Part shown: positions 35,125 to 47,849 of the stretch, one piece after another | Layout of the letters: every line of letters starts with the position of its first letter | Position numbering within the stretch: position 1 is the stretch's first letter | DNA from: Atopsyche davidsoni | Taxonomy: Eukaryota; Arthropoda; Insecta; Trichoptera; Hydrobiosidae | Direction: 5' to 3' | Length of the DNA: 64,000 nt | NCBI GenBank assembly: GCA_022113835.1 | Contig: JAILWY010000005.1 | Coordinates: 1,630,501-1,694,500, forward strand | Made by a program: the position numbers and the translations under genes | Notes under the pieces: model-generated | What the model saw: the letters and a program-made list of their open reading frames with translations, nothing else | Told to the model about the DNA's origin: nothing | The model's database searches: none

Positions 35125-35650
35125 TAGGGTGTCCAAAAAGAGTATCGGGTATTTGTTTTAGTGACCGTTATTGCGATTTGCTTCGTTAATTTTTGGGAGT
35201 TGCAGGAGTTTCAAGAACGTGGTTCCAATAAGGCGGGGCCACTTTCCATACATCCAATCAATCAATTGGAGCTGTTAACCAATTATTCCCTAATAAGGTC
35301 ATTTCACGTAGAGATAACATCAACTGGCCTCCCAGAAGCCCCGAACTTAGCCCTCTTGACTATTTCGTATGGGGATACCTTAAAAGTAGGGCTTATGAGA
35401 ATAATCTGACAAACCTAACAGAATTGAAACAAAACACCAGGTCAGAAATGGCAGAAATATCGAGGGCTTTGTGTCAGCGTGTTATCAGTAACAGTTATCA
35501 GTATCAGTTATATGTAACAGTCACCATTTGGATAGCATAATCTTTTTGAAATAATTTTACATTTTGTATTCTTATAATTGACAACTTGATTACTAGTAGT
35601 TTTTGTTTTACTGAACTAATGAATACCCGATACTCTTTTTGGACACACTG
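35125..35650 (+). mobile_element. TA-flanked Tc1/mariner-like deletion derivative, 526 bp
   Basis: Terminal inverted repeats of about 29 bp (TAGGGTGTCCAAAAAGAG and inverted CAGTGTGTCCAAAAAGAG, both continuing TATCGGGTATT) have two mismatches. They are flanked by TA at 35123-35124 and 35651-35652, the duplication typical of this superfamily. Only the transposase C-terminus remains inside. Confidence 0.88.
35223..35540 (+). pseudogene. transposase C-terminal fragment
   Basis: One frame runs from FQ, a stop at 35229, then 102 open codons to TAA at 35540. It contains GGATFHT and NWPPRSPELSPLDYFVWGYL, the segment around the last catalytic acid of DDE/D transposases in IS630/Tc1/mariner relatives. 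That residue is Glu here, where Asp is usual in the DUF4817-linked family. The N-terminus and the first two acids are missing, so it cannot be active. It may be the complementary half of the family seen at 31.9-32.6 kb, but the inverted ends differ. Confidence 0.85.
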
Positions 35651-38059
35651 TACAACACCTGTTTTTTTATTCTAATAAAGTACTAAAAGGATATATTGGA
35701 TGTTTCAGTGTAAATATATTTTTAGACGTTTATTTTACCTAATTTAACATGTAATTTATTATTATGAGGTTTTCCACGATTTGTAGATTTAGAGACAATA
35801 ATTCAAACAATAGTTTAAACTTTATTAAATTAAAAATCTTTATTATACTGTTAAGAGGTTTTCAAGTTGGTCCAAGACATTAACAGAGTGGCAGTATGAA
35901 AAGTTTTCACAAACATCTCGGTTCCTCCGTCGCTTTCTCCATAAGAATCTACATTTCGGGACTCTGGCAGAACTGTATGGGTTTTAATGAGCTTTGAAAT
36001 GGCTAAATGGTATAGTTTTACGACTTATAAATCCAGCGAGCAATAATCATACTTGATGTATTCGACTATAAAACTTAAGCGTGGAGTTTTTAACTCGGCG
36101 ATCTTAACGATCGCTCTGGAAAGACTTAGATGCTGATCTAGGAAAGGAAACATTAAGCAAAAGTAAATATGTACCATCCTGTGTAGATGCATGGATGAAG
36201 CCATGTTTTTACAAGGTTTATTAAACGATTATTTGTGATTTGAAATATGTTTATTGCTGCGATTCTTTGAGCGGAAAATGGACGATGCTTAGTTGAGTCG
36301 TGCCTGTTGAGTTAAAATTATTTATGCTATTGTGTAAAACGCTTAATCGTGCAAATATTGAATGTTTAAGAAAATAAAAAAAGATTCTTGCTAAAACCAA
36401 AATCTTATTAATAGATTTTTAAATAATTTTGCAGAATTGCAAGTTAATATTTTAAAAAATATTCATATATATCCTGATCCGTATATTGTTTAGAAATTCA
36501 CTTAAATATGTTAATATTTCTTGTCACATTTAATTAGTTTTACTTAAAGAATAAACATTAATTCTTGTAGGGGAAGGGAGTTATATTTATCCCAAAAAAA
36601 TCCTCCCTAAAAACTGTTCATTTGATGAAGATTTTAAGAGATTTCCTAGTACGCAACAAAGCAAATACTACAGACGTATCAAGCCAAAAACAATCTCAAT
36701 TAACTCTAAGTGCTTCATACTGCGCAGTAAGTAGCCTCTTTTCTTTCAGTTTTATTATTTTCGAGACTTGTACGATTACATCTCTTGCTTCTTAGATTAT
36801 CCAAGCCCAAACGTCTCCTGCTCGTAGAGTATACGATAAAAAAGACTCATGCGCTCTTAATGCTCGCAGTAATATTAATTTCATACGATGGCTACTGGCC
36901 TACCCGGGTGGAAGTTATTGGTAAGGTAAAAAGTAATAAAAAAACATATTTAGGGAATCCCGCGTAGGAATTAGATCCTCCCAAGCGAAAAAGGGATTTT
37001 TCGGGATCGCGGTTTCATATTACGGTAGCATCTTCAGGAAATTTGATCGTGATCCCCGAAACTGAAAGCTCTTAGTCTCTAATGTATCTTAAACACAAGG
37101 TATACTCTCCTACTGGGCTTTTGAAAATAATATAGAAAGCCTAGACACATACTTACCCTCCCGTTCGGTAAAAAGTAGAGCTCATCTTCATTTCGTAGAA
37201 AAATTCCAACCTGTTTCGTTGAAATGAAGCAACCGCTAAATGCTACAGTGAAGAAAATATTTTGAAAGCGTTTCCCTTTAGTTTTTGCGAGGTATTTTCC
37301 TATTTCATTATTATTTTTAGACAGCAATGGACATAGTATATGTATTTTTTAATTTGTATGTACATCGTAATATCAATAAATGCTTCGACCTAACTAAAAA
37401 TACTGACGATTTAACTATTTCAACGATCGAACTATTTACAACAAAATAACGTATGTATTATTTTGTTTACTGATTTTAATTAAGCTAAAAGCAGAGATAT
37501 CATAAATATCTCAACCATGAACAACAAGATCGAGCGGGCAGCGGACTGAATGCAATTGCTGAAATCTGCTCTACTTTGCGTGAAAAGCCCGATGGCACAG
37601 TTCACCAGGCATGCCAAGGGTCCCGGGCTCGCGAGGAACGCCGACAAAAATAAACATTTGGCGCTATAAGCATGTCTGCCAACAAGAACTATTCAGACAA
37701 TAAATCACTCGAATTTACCACCACGGTCTACTTAATGCAGTGGGGGCACTTGAAATCTGTCCGATGCAACTACTAACTACATTTTAATAACTGAGAGTTT
37801 CTCTGGTGTGAAGCCGGAACTGTGATGCCTAGTACCCAAGAACTGAGTAGTATGAATACTCAATTATCTGGACGACTAGGATTTCTGCGTAGTGGTTTGC
37901 ATCCTCCATTAAATAAAATCGCCTGCCAAAACCAACAAACACATAAGAATATATTTTTGTATTATTCGAATGCACGCAAAGGGATATTTCAAAGTGATTT
38001 TATAAGTTTCCGCATACAAATCCAGGTAAGTGCAGGCGTGCCATTCGAAAACTTCTAGT

Positions 38060-38290
38060 TTTACGCCCGCGAATCGCCGGAGGGGAGCCTGGGTGACAAT
38101 GGGGCGGCCCCGCGCTGCAACTGCGATTCTGCATGGAAATAAAATTGCATGTGACAAGTTCACACGTCTCTCCCCTTTCCACAAACAAGGAACTTTGATC
38201 GCTCAAATAGTGCGGCCGTCGCGTGGGCTGGTCAGGGGGAGAGCGGGACATTGTCGGGGGAGTTTATTTTTGAACGAATATTCGTGCTGC
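38060..38290. promoter_or_regulatory. GC-rich island, candidate regulatory element
   Basis: CGCCCGCGAATCGCCGGAGG, GGGGCGGCCCCGCGCTGCAA and AGTGCGGCCGTCGCGTGGGC form a CpG-rich block within AT-rich DNA. Overlapping frames on both strands (for example 38030-38320 + and 38000-38251 -) lack recognisable domains, so noncoding is the more likely reading. Confidence 0.25.
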
Positions 38291-41200
38291 AGTACACGTT
38301 TGGCATTATTTTCTCTTTGAAATTGTTGAAACATAATATGTATTTAAGTGTTATATAAAATTACTTTCAATCCATAACCTAAAACGTATGAATATTTTAA
38401 CATTGATTAAAATCCAATTAAAAATATTAAGCAAAATAAATATTTCGTTCGTTGTTTTTTGTCACATTTTACTCGCCTTTTCTTCTTACGATCACGTAAT
38501 TTGTAAACCTCACTACGACCATCTAATATTCGAGACTTTCCAAACGTAGAAAATACATTGAATATACGTTGGAACGATAATGTATACTTATTATATACAT
38601 TACTATTAAAAACATTGAAACGTATAAAATTTGATGTAAACGACCCAATTCGTAATATATCTAAAACTTTTTAAGATGCAATAAACTGCACTGTGATTGA
38701 AAACTGTAGATCATAGAAGGACAGTGCTCTGAATCTAAGCCTAAATATATATATATATATTTTTTTTAATTGCCACATACAAATATAAACTCAAACAAGA
38801 TAAGCATCATATTTTCTATCCGTAATATCACACAGCATATTTACGTAAGGTTATTATCTAACTCGGTTATTTGCTATTAACGTCTCGTTTACGGCATTAA
38901 ATAACAAGACCATAAAATAAAATGCATGAGCTGGTGCAGCGCCGAGCAGTCTGGGAGACGCTGCTTCTTGATGAGAGGAGTAATATAGCAGCTTGCTTCA
39001 GTCGCTAAGACTTTAATGGTCTCTATACACGGCTTGGCAGGAGACAGGACGTCCTCAGAGCTGAGTAATAATCCGCAATACGCAATTTGCATTTAAATTA
39101 CCTCCCTTATTTAATTTCCAGAAACAACTTCGATCAAAATATATCAAATTGAGTTGTCATATTAAATCATCCTAACTAATCGAAGAAACAACTGGTAAAA
39201 AAATATTTTTTAAGAAGGATAAAATATAAAAAAATATATATATTTACACTTTGAAAATTATCACTTTATTTCAAATATAAATTAAAATAAACATATGTGG
39301 TAGGGTACAGAATGTTTTTTTATAAAATCTGTTTTTGAAGTATTTAATTTTAATAATAACTTTGTTCGCTGCCAGACTGGGCACGTTGTGTGTACACGTC
39401 TTAAGATTAAGTACGCTTTTATGAAATAAAACTTCAGTTTAAATTGTTTCGTGGGGTGCAATAAAGAGCTTTCATCAAAAGCCCCACAACTATTTCAACA
39501 AACTTTGCAATATTGATGTTTTTTTCAGCCGAGGAAAAATGCCACTCACGACCTGAACTTACTTCCTAACGGGGAAGGGGGGGATTAGATTCGTAAAATA
39601 AAAGTTATATTTTTTCCCGCGGAACGATGTTACTTAAAGTTTTCCCTGGTTGCCTTAAGCAGAGAAATCCGGATTATACAACCTCAGAGTAATAAAAGTT
39701 TAAAAAAATAAAAAGCGCAGACTTAGTACTTAAAGATCTTTTATAAAAATGCCGTCTATGAAAACATAAACTGAAGCGAATCTTTGACTCACAAACTAAG
39801 GTTTGATTTCAAAACAAGTTCATGGACTTTCATTGCACTGTACGTCGTAGCACGCATTAAAATATCTAATGTTTTTTGTTTAATTTTATTTAATTATTCA
39901 AGTAACTATGACATTTTCACGCTCAACAAAACAAAATGATTAAATTGTTATTATCTTAAATATCATATATCAGTCGAAGTTAAACTTTTTCATGTTTTGT
40001 CTAAAATCTTCTTACGTTATTTGCAGATTTCGAAATCGCAATATACTTTTGTACCACGGGTAAAATACATTTTGACAACTTTTCTAGGTTGTCTCACTGT
40101 AGCTTTGATACAGCGATTTATCTCCAATCGAGGGTAATTGGCCAGAAGCCACGATCAGTGATCAACTACCCTGTGTATCGAATCAAAATTCAATTTGTCG
40201 CCTGCCCCTATCCCTGCATCCACCCTGCCCTCTACAGGAAGGGACAATATCTGCAATGGGGCGAGACTCACCCCAATCCTCCCCCTTTACTCCCATATCC
40301 TGTAAATTGACCATAGGCTTTTGGTATTATAACCATGAGAATAGGCGTCCCCCGTTTCCGGGGATTTGAATTGATTCTGCTGATATTTATTTGGTAATAT
40401 TACAGATTTTAATAAATATGAATATATATATTCATTTATCGTATACATTATTGAACAAGAAACTCAAAATATTACATTTTAAAATTGCTTTAAAACACTT
40501 ATTAAAACACTAGCTGTATGGTATCGATTACAACAATAAAATATTGTCACTTGCGCATTGAAGACTCCTTCGTAGGTGCTGAATGAATCTAGAATTAGAT
40601 ACACTAGAATAGCACTTCAATTTACAACCAATTACCAAAATGATGATGTAACACCTAGAAAAATGTATTTTAGCACAAAGTTCGGATATTAATAAACTTA
40701 TCTTGTATCAAGTTTAAATTTTGGTGTATTACTCTAAAATGCTAGTTAAATCATAATTCAAAGTAAATGTCACAACTAGCAAAATTGGTTCATAGTCTGA
40801 ATATGTATTTGTATGAACACACTTATCAATGCTCTATTTTTTTTCATATTCAAAGTGAAGTACTGAATGCAAAATCAATCGCGTTTATACAATTCTTCCG
40901 TTGACTCTGGATTGCTAATTACACGACAGTTTAATATCAATCAACAAACTAATGACGTCACGTTACACTGGTGATATTGTCTGTAAGGCCGAGACGCAGT
41001 TGTGGCGGGGTACGCCGCGGGTAGGTGGATAATTCGGCAAGCGCAGGCGGTGTCTCTCAAAGGATATTGGATATTTGGATGCTGTGATATTGCTGATTGA
41101 AGCGAGATATTGCTGTTTGTGATATTGTTTCGTAATATGAAATTATTGATGACTCAAAGACCCTTCTGCAGGTTTCCCCATATGTGGTTTATAATTTTAT

Positions 41201-42899
41201 CCCTTATTTCAAAACAAGTTTAAGCCCTTAAAAAACTATGAACTATTTTTATAATTGGCTGTACCTTGCTTTTATTAATTCAACCCATAAATCATCGTTT
41301 GTATATTTGTTTATATTTATAATACTAAGCAACACATTTAGATATTTACTATAGAAGTTTTACTTAATTGCCTTATACCAAGGTTAAAATTTCAAAAATA
41401 TTGATGCTTATCAATTTACACTGTATATATTAAATAAATACTGAAAAACAAAAAATATATCATAGTAAATTTAAATTTAAACATTTCGTTGACTATTAGT
41501 GACAAATTGTTTCATTATAACAAAACAATGTATTAATAATTAGTTGATAATATACCCTTGTATTAGTTTTGTCATATTTTCCCTCTTATAATGACTGATA
41601 TAGGTAAGCATTAATTTAAATAATTTGACGTTTAAGTTAGTTGGCTTTTGTTGATGAATTGTGGGATGACATGAAATCAATTAACTCAAAATACCTGTCG
41701 CCTAAACTGTCACTTAAATTGACGTAGGTATGTAGGTATAAACTAATATCGCATGGCAAGATATAAAATCATTAAATAATATAAATATTTATATAGTAGA
41801 ACTATATTATCAATTATTATAAAATAATATAACGAAATTTATAAATATTAATAAGCGATCAAAAGTGTTACAGTCAAATAAATAATGTCTTCAAATAATA
41901 TAAAGCATAATGACTAATTATATCATTAAAAAATATATATAACGCACCGTATTATCAAATTTCAAATTTTGACAAATAATTTTTTTTTTTTAAACTTTGA
42001 CTATTTTTCTTTTAAGTGTTTATACTTACTTCTCAGGTCGACTCTTTTCTTTTTTGCTTATTTCCCAAGTAGCCGCCTGTCCCCTTTTAAATCGAACATT
42101 GTGCAATATTTATGGTCATGTCTAAGGGTAGATTACTATTCAAAGTGTGCGCGATAGGAAAAGGTATAAAAAAGACCAAGAGTTATTCGAAAACCGTGTT
42201 CCTGGGAAGGGGAGAGTGGGGTAATGACATTAATGGCTTCATTGAACTCTGCCACGAAAGCAAATACTTGTAAGTAAAAGGGGAAAAATGACAGGCCAAC
42301 CCTGCGAAGGCTATACCCTATAGGGAAATATTGAAAAAAATACTTTTGATTCTAAAAGCCTGTTTTTTGAGAAAAACTGTTTTCGATGAAAAGCGGAAAT
42401 GAGATGAATGATTGAATATTGATTAAAATAAAAAAGTGACTTTTATCATTTACCGAATAAATATTAATTAAAATTGTATGATACATACAATTTTTAATTA
42501 TTAATAAAATGGGTTTACTGTGAAAAATGTGTACTCTTCTAAAAGCTTCAATATGACTATACTTATAATATTTACCTCAGAACTCAATCAGACGGACGGA
42601 GTTTAAAACTCAAAAAACAAACTGTTATGATTTTATAGCGGTTTATTAAGCTAAATCAAACGTATAGCATTAATTTTATTAAATTTTCTAGATAGCAATG
42701 CTTTTTACGATTATATGGTATGATTTTTGTTATGTGAAGATGAAGCTTTAAGCGCATAAAAATAATTTATTTTTAAATTTTCTAACCAAAGTAAAGTAAG
42801 TTTTTCATATTTGCAAGCAAAGTTATCGATTTGATGAAATTTACAAAATCACAATTTATATACGACGATCGTTTTAGAACTAGCGTAAGATTAAAATCT

Positions 42900-43100
42900 C
42901 ACACCCCGGTATGCATAAACAGGGTTTAGAGAGGCTCTCGGGCTTCTCGGCCGAGGGCAGAGGCGGGGGGCGTCTGCATGAACTTGTAATAAAGGCAATC
43001 TCAAATTCTTATTAATAATAACAACCGCGGAGGTAGAAGGCCGTGCGAGGCTCGCGGGACAGCAACGCAGGGGAGACCCATCTTAGATGAGCAGCCTCAC
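42900..43100. promoter_or_regulatory. GC-rich island pair, candidate regulatory element
   Basis: Two GC-rich segments (GGCCGAGGGCAGAGGCGGGG; GTGCGAGGCTCGCGGGACAG) are separated by a short AT-rich core with TTATTAATAATAAC. No reading frame is convincing. The pattern of GC shoulders around homeodomain-type AT words recurs in other islands here. Confidence 0.2.
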
Positions 43101-43365
43101 CAACAGAATAGGAAATTTTAATAATTGTCACATGGAAAGCCTAGAAACATGGAAACACTACATACTTTTAAGATGAAGCAAAAGTAGTATTAAGTTTAAT
43201 CAGTCTTTAAATAAGAACTGGATTTTTGTAATAAGTCTAGGATATACTGTATATTTTTGCACCCAGAAAAAATCATTTATTCTATGATGGTGCCTTCAAA
43301 TATAGGCAGTATTTTTTTAAAAATAATTAATTTAAAAAAAAACGAATAACAACAGCAATATTTAT

Positions 43366-43500
43366 ATACTTGACACAGAGTACTTGTTGGATTTTTCCAT
43401 GTATAAATGTTTATTGGTGACCGATTGTGAAAAGCTTTCACGTTGGCATTATCAAACTGATTAAGATATTAAATAATAACAAGCTTCTGTTTTGGGTTCC
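43366..43500 (-). repeat. fold-back element, decayed copy
   Basis: An outer arm (ATACTTGACACAGAGTACTT, then GTTGGATTTTTCC) is followed by a degraded core (ACCGATTGTGAAAAGC, then TTTCACGTTGGCATTATC). The stem is broken on one side. The following TAACAAGCTTCTGTTTTGGG matches the 22 kb locus. Confidence 0.6.
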
Positions 43501-43795
43501 AAATACCTATTTGCGTTAATTTTCTAGAAAGGTAGCGAAAAAATGTATCAATGGCAATCTGCTGTTGCTTTGTGTGTACTGAACTTTCAAAATTAAATAG
43601 CTAATGTGAATTGTTATTAATTTAACCACAGTATATCCATATCGTTGTAAGAAGGTAACTAGGAATGGTAGCAGTATGTGAATTTTTTTATTAAAATTTA
43701 CAATTCAATCAAATCATTTTTATTAAAATATTTTATATGTATAAAACAATGAAAATAAAAATAATGACATGAATTAAACAATTCAAAAAAAATTC

Positions 43796-43810
43796 TGCCG
43801 TAACCAGGAG

Positions 43811-43841
<31 letters not shown>

Positions 43842-43868
43842 AGTCCTAAACCGCTAGACGATTACAGC
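43796..43868 (-). tRNA. tRNA-His (GTG), copy 9, 73-nt form
   Basis: The minus strand starts GCTGTAATCG, with the extra D-loop T, anticodon GTG and discriminator A, identical to the copy at 21288. Its 5' flank (CTATATAACAATATGGC on the + strand) also matches 21288. An A-run at about 43785-43792 gives the terminator on the minus strand. Confidence 0.93.
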
Positions 43869-44115
43869 TATTAGATCTATATAACAATATGGCAATCTCA
43901 AATTATATATATACAACAATTATTTATTGCAGAGATAACAATTGATCATATGATAAATCCAATTTAAAGTTTAGCGGCAAATTTTATTTTCCGACAGAAT
44001 AGGCAACGAATAACAAACAACTATTCAAGCAAAATCAATTTTTTTAAATATTGTATCTGTACAAAATAATGACAATAAAAATAATTACATGAATTAAACA
44101 ATACAAAAAAAAGTC

Positions 44116-44130
44116 TGCCGTAACCAGGAG

Positions 44131-44161
<31 letters not shown>

Positions 44162-44188
44162 AGTCCTAAACCGCTAGACGATTACGGC
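44116..44188 (-). tRNA. tRNA-His (GTG), copy 10, 73-nt form
   Basis: A perfect acceptor, GCCGTAA/TTACGGC, like the copy at 22953. The extra D-loop T, GTG anticodon and discriminator A are present. A run of at least eight A on the + strand before 44113 provides the minus-strand terminator. Its 5' flank matches the genes at 7228 and 22525. Confidence 0.95.
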
Positions 44189-44338
44189 AATTAGACCTGT
44201 GGAACAAACGAAATGTCAAGAGTATATATTAAAAAAAAATGGATTACAATACTGATTATCTAGTCAAGATAAGATAACTATATTAATTTTTGAGAGATAA
44301 GATATAAAAAAGTAAAACCAAATTGTTTGAATAATATT

Positions 44339-44510
44339 GAAATTATCAATATTTTTGACCGAGAGTCCTTGGTGGGATTCCATTTTAATATTTCATTAAT
44401 ATTATATAAATTCTCACTCAGTTTGATTACCCTAACGTGGAAGGTTAGCGAAATCGGTCACTAATAAAATGATAAAAAATCACTCAAGTATTTTATTTAA
44501 AATATTAATA
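44339..44510 (+). mobile_element. fold-back element with compensatory stem change
   Basis: Outer arm (TATCAATATTTTTGACCGAG, then AGTCCTTGGTGGGATTCC), a core in plus orientation (CTAACGTGGAAGGTTAG, then CGAAATCGGTCAC) and one inner arm. In the stem the usual CCAAC/GTTGG is CTAAC/GTTAG, so a C-G pair has become T-A on both sides. It borders the tRNA-His unit. Confidence 0.7.
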
Positions 44511-45693
44511 TAATATGTAGTATATCGTCTTGAAACTAGGAATAATTGTATATTTAAATATTAAATACATCAAGTAGTCTATGATTGATTTGATCGATAG
44601 CTAATATTTAAATGACATTATTAGTATTCATAAACATAGTACGGTAAAGTATTTATTTTATCTAATTTAAGTCGGAGATTTATAAAGAAAAATTATGGAT
44701 GTTAGAATTTGCGCATCTCTTGACGCTGATATAAAATTAAATATTTCTGTGTGAAAATTTTGGAAATGACGAAGATCTTGTTTAAAATTATCTAGTGGCA
44801 TTATGAAAGAGAATCAGGAGACGCGATCATTATGATAATGAGCAGATCTGACGTGGCCGTGGAAGCGTTGTGGAGCAGTCAGGATCAGGTTACACGAGGA
44901 CAGCAGGTGCGACCGATTCCTTACGCAACTGTAACCAAAGCCTTAGCCTTCGCGACAAATTTGGATCATGCTGTCATGAAGATTGTGATTGTAAAGATAA
45001 GAATTTGATATATAAATAAATAAATAATTTTCATTGCCGTTAGAAATTCAAGTTTTTTGTTTTATATACTCTTAAATAAAAATAGAGTTAAAAAAATATT
45101 TTTTTAATTTTTGCTTCAAGGAATTCCAACATTGAACAAAATAAAAAGAAATTGGATTTTAAGGTAAAAAAAAAAAAAACACCAAAATAATCTAACGAGG
45201 TGTGGAAACAAAAGGGAAAAAAGCGGAAAAAATCATACAAGGGAAAATCCATATAACGAATATTAATGTTTAAATTTCATCTTTATCTCTGGAAAAAATA
45301 GCTCCCTGCCAAGTAAATGAAAACAGAATGCGCGAGGTCCGGGCGGGGGCGGAATTCTTACAGCTCTTCGGGAAAAGCCTGGAATCTTCAGAAAGTGTTC
45401 TTTCTTTCCCTGCAGAGGAGCCTGTCCGGCGAATTTCATTACCGGCATACTGGCCGTACCGTTTACCTGCCCCTAAAGCGACTATGTAAAGCCCGTACCG
45501 CGTTCTATCACGTATTCCAGCCTGAAAAGCCAAGTGTTATTAGATTTCCACGAGGCGATTATATCGGGCTGCATAGGGTGATTAGCGCGGAGGTAAAATA
45601 AAATGTCCTGATTGTATTAGTAAACCATTTATTGCTTGACACTTATATTCGATACAAGTGAAACAGGCGTGAGTAATTATTTTGAAATTTATT

Positions 45694-45770
45694 TGTCAGA
45701 ACGGAGATCGATTTGAGGACCTCGTAGTCATGATTCTATAGTTTAACTTTTGGTCCAAAAAACCAATCAC
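45694..45770 (-). repeat. tRNA-derived SINE-like head, family 2 copy 2
   Basis: The minus strand ends GAGGTCCTCAAATCGATC, then TCCGTTCTGACA, matching the layout of the block at 26598-26670. The A-box side is more decayed (TTTTTTGGACCAAAAG). Confidence 0.4.
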
Positions 45771-47849
45771 CTGTAATTAAATTTCAAATAAAACATTACA
45801 GTCATTAAAAACTTAACTAGGTATATATTATTAATTAACTATACTGACAATGCATCTAATTGCATAAAAACACGTGGTGTTTAAGGGATATTTAATTTCA
45901 ATACAATTATTTTTTTATTACTTATCTCTGTCTTCATATCTTAAGTACAATTAATTTTTTTAAATTATTTATAATAATAATCTAAGAATCACACTGTATA
46001 ACAAAATACGTACATATACAGCGTGAACTCAAATAATCATCCAGGAAAGGTCGTTCAATCCCACGCACGTTCATGAATAATAATATCATTGGTAAGTTTT
46101 ACTCCTTACAATGCCACTTGGAGCTTTTTGTGGGAATGCGAGACTGTCTTAAGGTGAGCAAATGACTACCCTCGAGTAGGGTGACCACAATATACACCGT
46201 ATGGTAAACTTTAACTTAACTTCTTAGATGAATCATTGAGAAGTCTTTCAGGTGAGTAAAAATATAATTTATATATGTTAGTTAGTAAAATTAATCACGT
46301 ATATTACTATAACATGGAAATATTATTATATTTTCAGTACAAAATAATTTCTTACTCACTTTTCATACAATATTCAAGCAGGGTGATTGAAGATACCAAC
46401 CTGACATGTTGGCAAAACTAGATGTGCCAAAAAATAAAAAAAATGGAGCATCACTAAATATTTTAATAATAAAAATATTTAATAAGTTTTCAAAAGTCAA
46501 ATAATATTAAGACGTAATCTGGAAGAAATATGAACTGAAACATGGCTACCCTGGCTGTAAAGACTCCCTGAAAAAATCCTTTTCTCCGAAGGATATCAGA
46601 GGACGGAGGACCATCCCAGGTGTAATCATCATTCCGGGAGTCCCTGGATCTCCTGCGACAGTTGTTCGTATCGTAACTCGAATCGAGGGTTATCGGTGGA
46701 AAAGTAACACTAAAAAGTTTATACCATATCTGGATATTCAAGATGAGCTCGGAGAGCAGCCCTGCCTGGGACTGCGAGCGAGGCCGATGTATATTTGTTT
46801 TTGCTGATACGATTTTCACGTGTAGTATAAGCCTTAATCAATAAACACGGATGCTTTCTAGGGTATTGTTTTTTTTTTATACATTAGAGAAATAACGATT
46901 TTCCATAAACAAAATATATCAAGATGAGTTCATAAATATTAGCAGCAGATGTTACTTGTGATATTGGGATATCTTGGGTGTAATGCTGCAAATTAGTATT
47001 TATTTAATTATCGTATAGATTTTTAATTATCGTATATATTTTTTGGTATAAACGTAAATTAAATAAATATTTATGAGGCTTTATTATTTTTAAATACCCT
47101 CAGTACTTTCAGCCAAAAACATAAATATAATTCCCAAGTGGCGTGCAATAAAGTCGACTGCGCTATCGGGCCGCCGGACAAGCGTCTCAGGGCAAGTAGC
47201 GCTTAAATTTTCTTAATAAATTGCTTCTGCGACTTCTTCTTATATAAATTATCCAGCCCGTGCAAAACTATAAGCAGCCAGCAGTCTGGAGCGGAACGAA
47301 CGAGTATTTAGGTTTGAATATATTAAAATTTAGAATCGTACCCAGGCCTAAGCGCCCGCCGTAATAACCAGGGCTGCAACTATATAAAATAATTATTATA
47401 TATAAATATTCAGTGATATTTAATTTTGTACTTCTTTCCAAATGAGTGAAGTATTATTGTTAATCAACAAAATAGTACTGAGTGAAAAAAGCGTTGCGTG
47501 TCAACAATTTGTTGTGTGTTACTGTGTGATAAAAAATATTTCTAATGTTAATTTTATTTATTGGTACAAAAGAGAAATCAAAGATACCGCATATAGATAT
47601 ACATGTATGTATGTAAGTATGTAACTAACATGAATAGCTGAATGACAAAGGAATTACGTTTATTTTTGTATGAGAGTAGTTTGGTTTTTCATTTTTTTCA
47701 ATCCCTAAATGTATAATAATCGTAATTATTGGGCTATTTATATTTGGTGTATTAATATACATGCTATTAGGTTTAGTTTGGTGTGCTTTGCGAGGGTTGC
47801 GTAGGCCCTGGCTTGGGCCTGTTTTTCGCCATGCCATACCAATTACCCG

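Larger units (their letters stand above)
35653..43365. other. long AT-rich region with GC-balanced islands
   Basis: No gene recognised. Islands lie at about 35890-36010, 36690-36960, 37500-37680, 38040-38290, 38930-39090, 39550-39670, 40090-40320, 40940-41060, 42040-42240 and 42900-43100. The island at 38930-39090 ends with an octamer-like ATTTGCAT. At 41056-41130 the word GATATTG is repeated several times. A TA run is at 38745-38760. Confidence 0.5.
43480..44340 (-). repeat. dispersed tRNA-His repeat unit, third locus with two tRNAs
   Basis: The segment matches the 22 kb locus and, inverted, the 7 kb locus. It includes CAGTATATCCATATCGTTG, a tRNA, a second 3' flank (TATTGTATCTGTACAAAATAA), a second tRNA, and a 5' flank ending in GAATAATATTGAAAT next to the fold-back arm at 44339. 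Confidence 0.8.
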
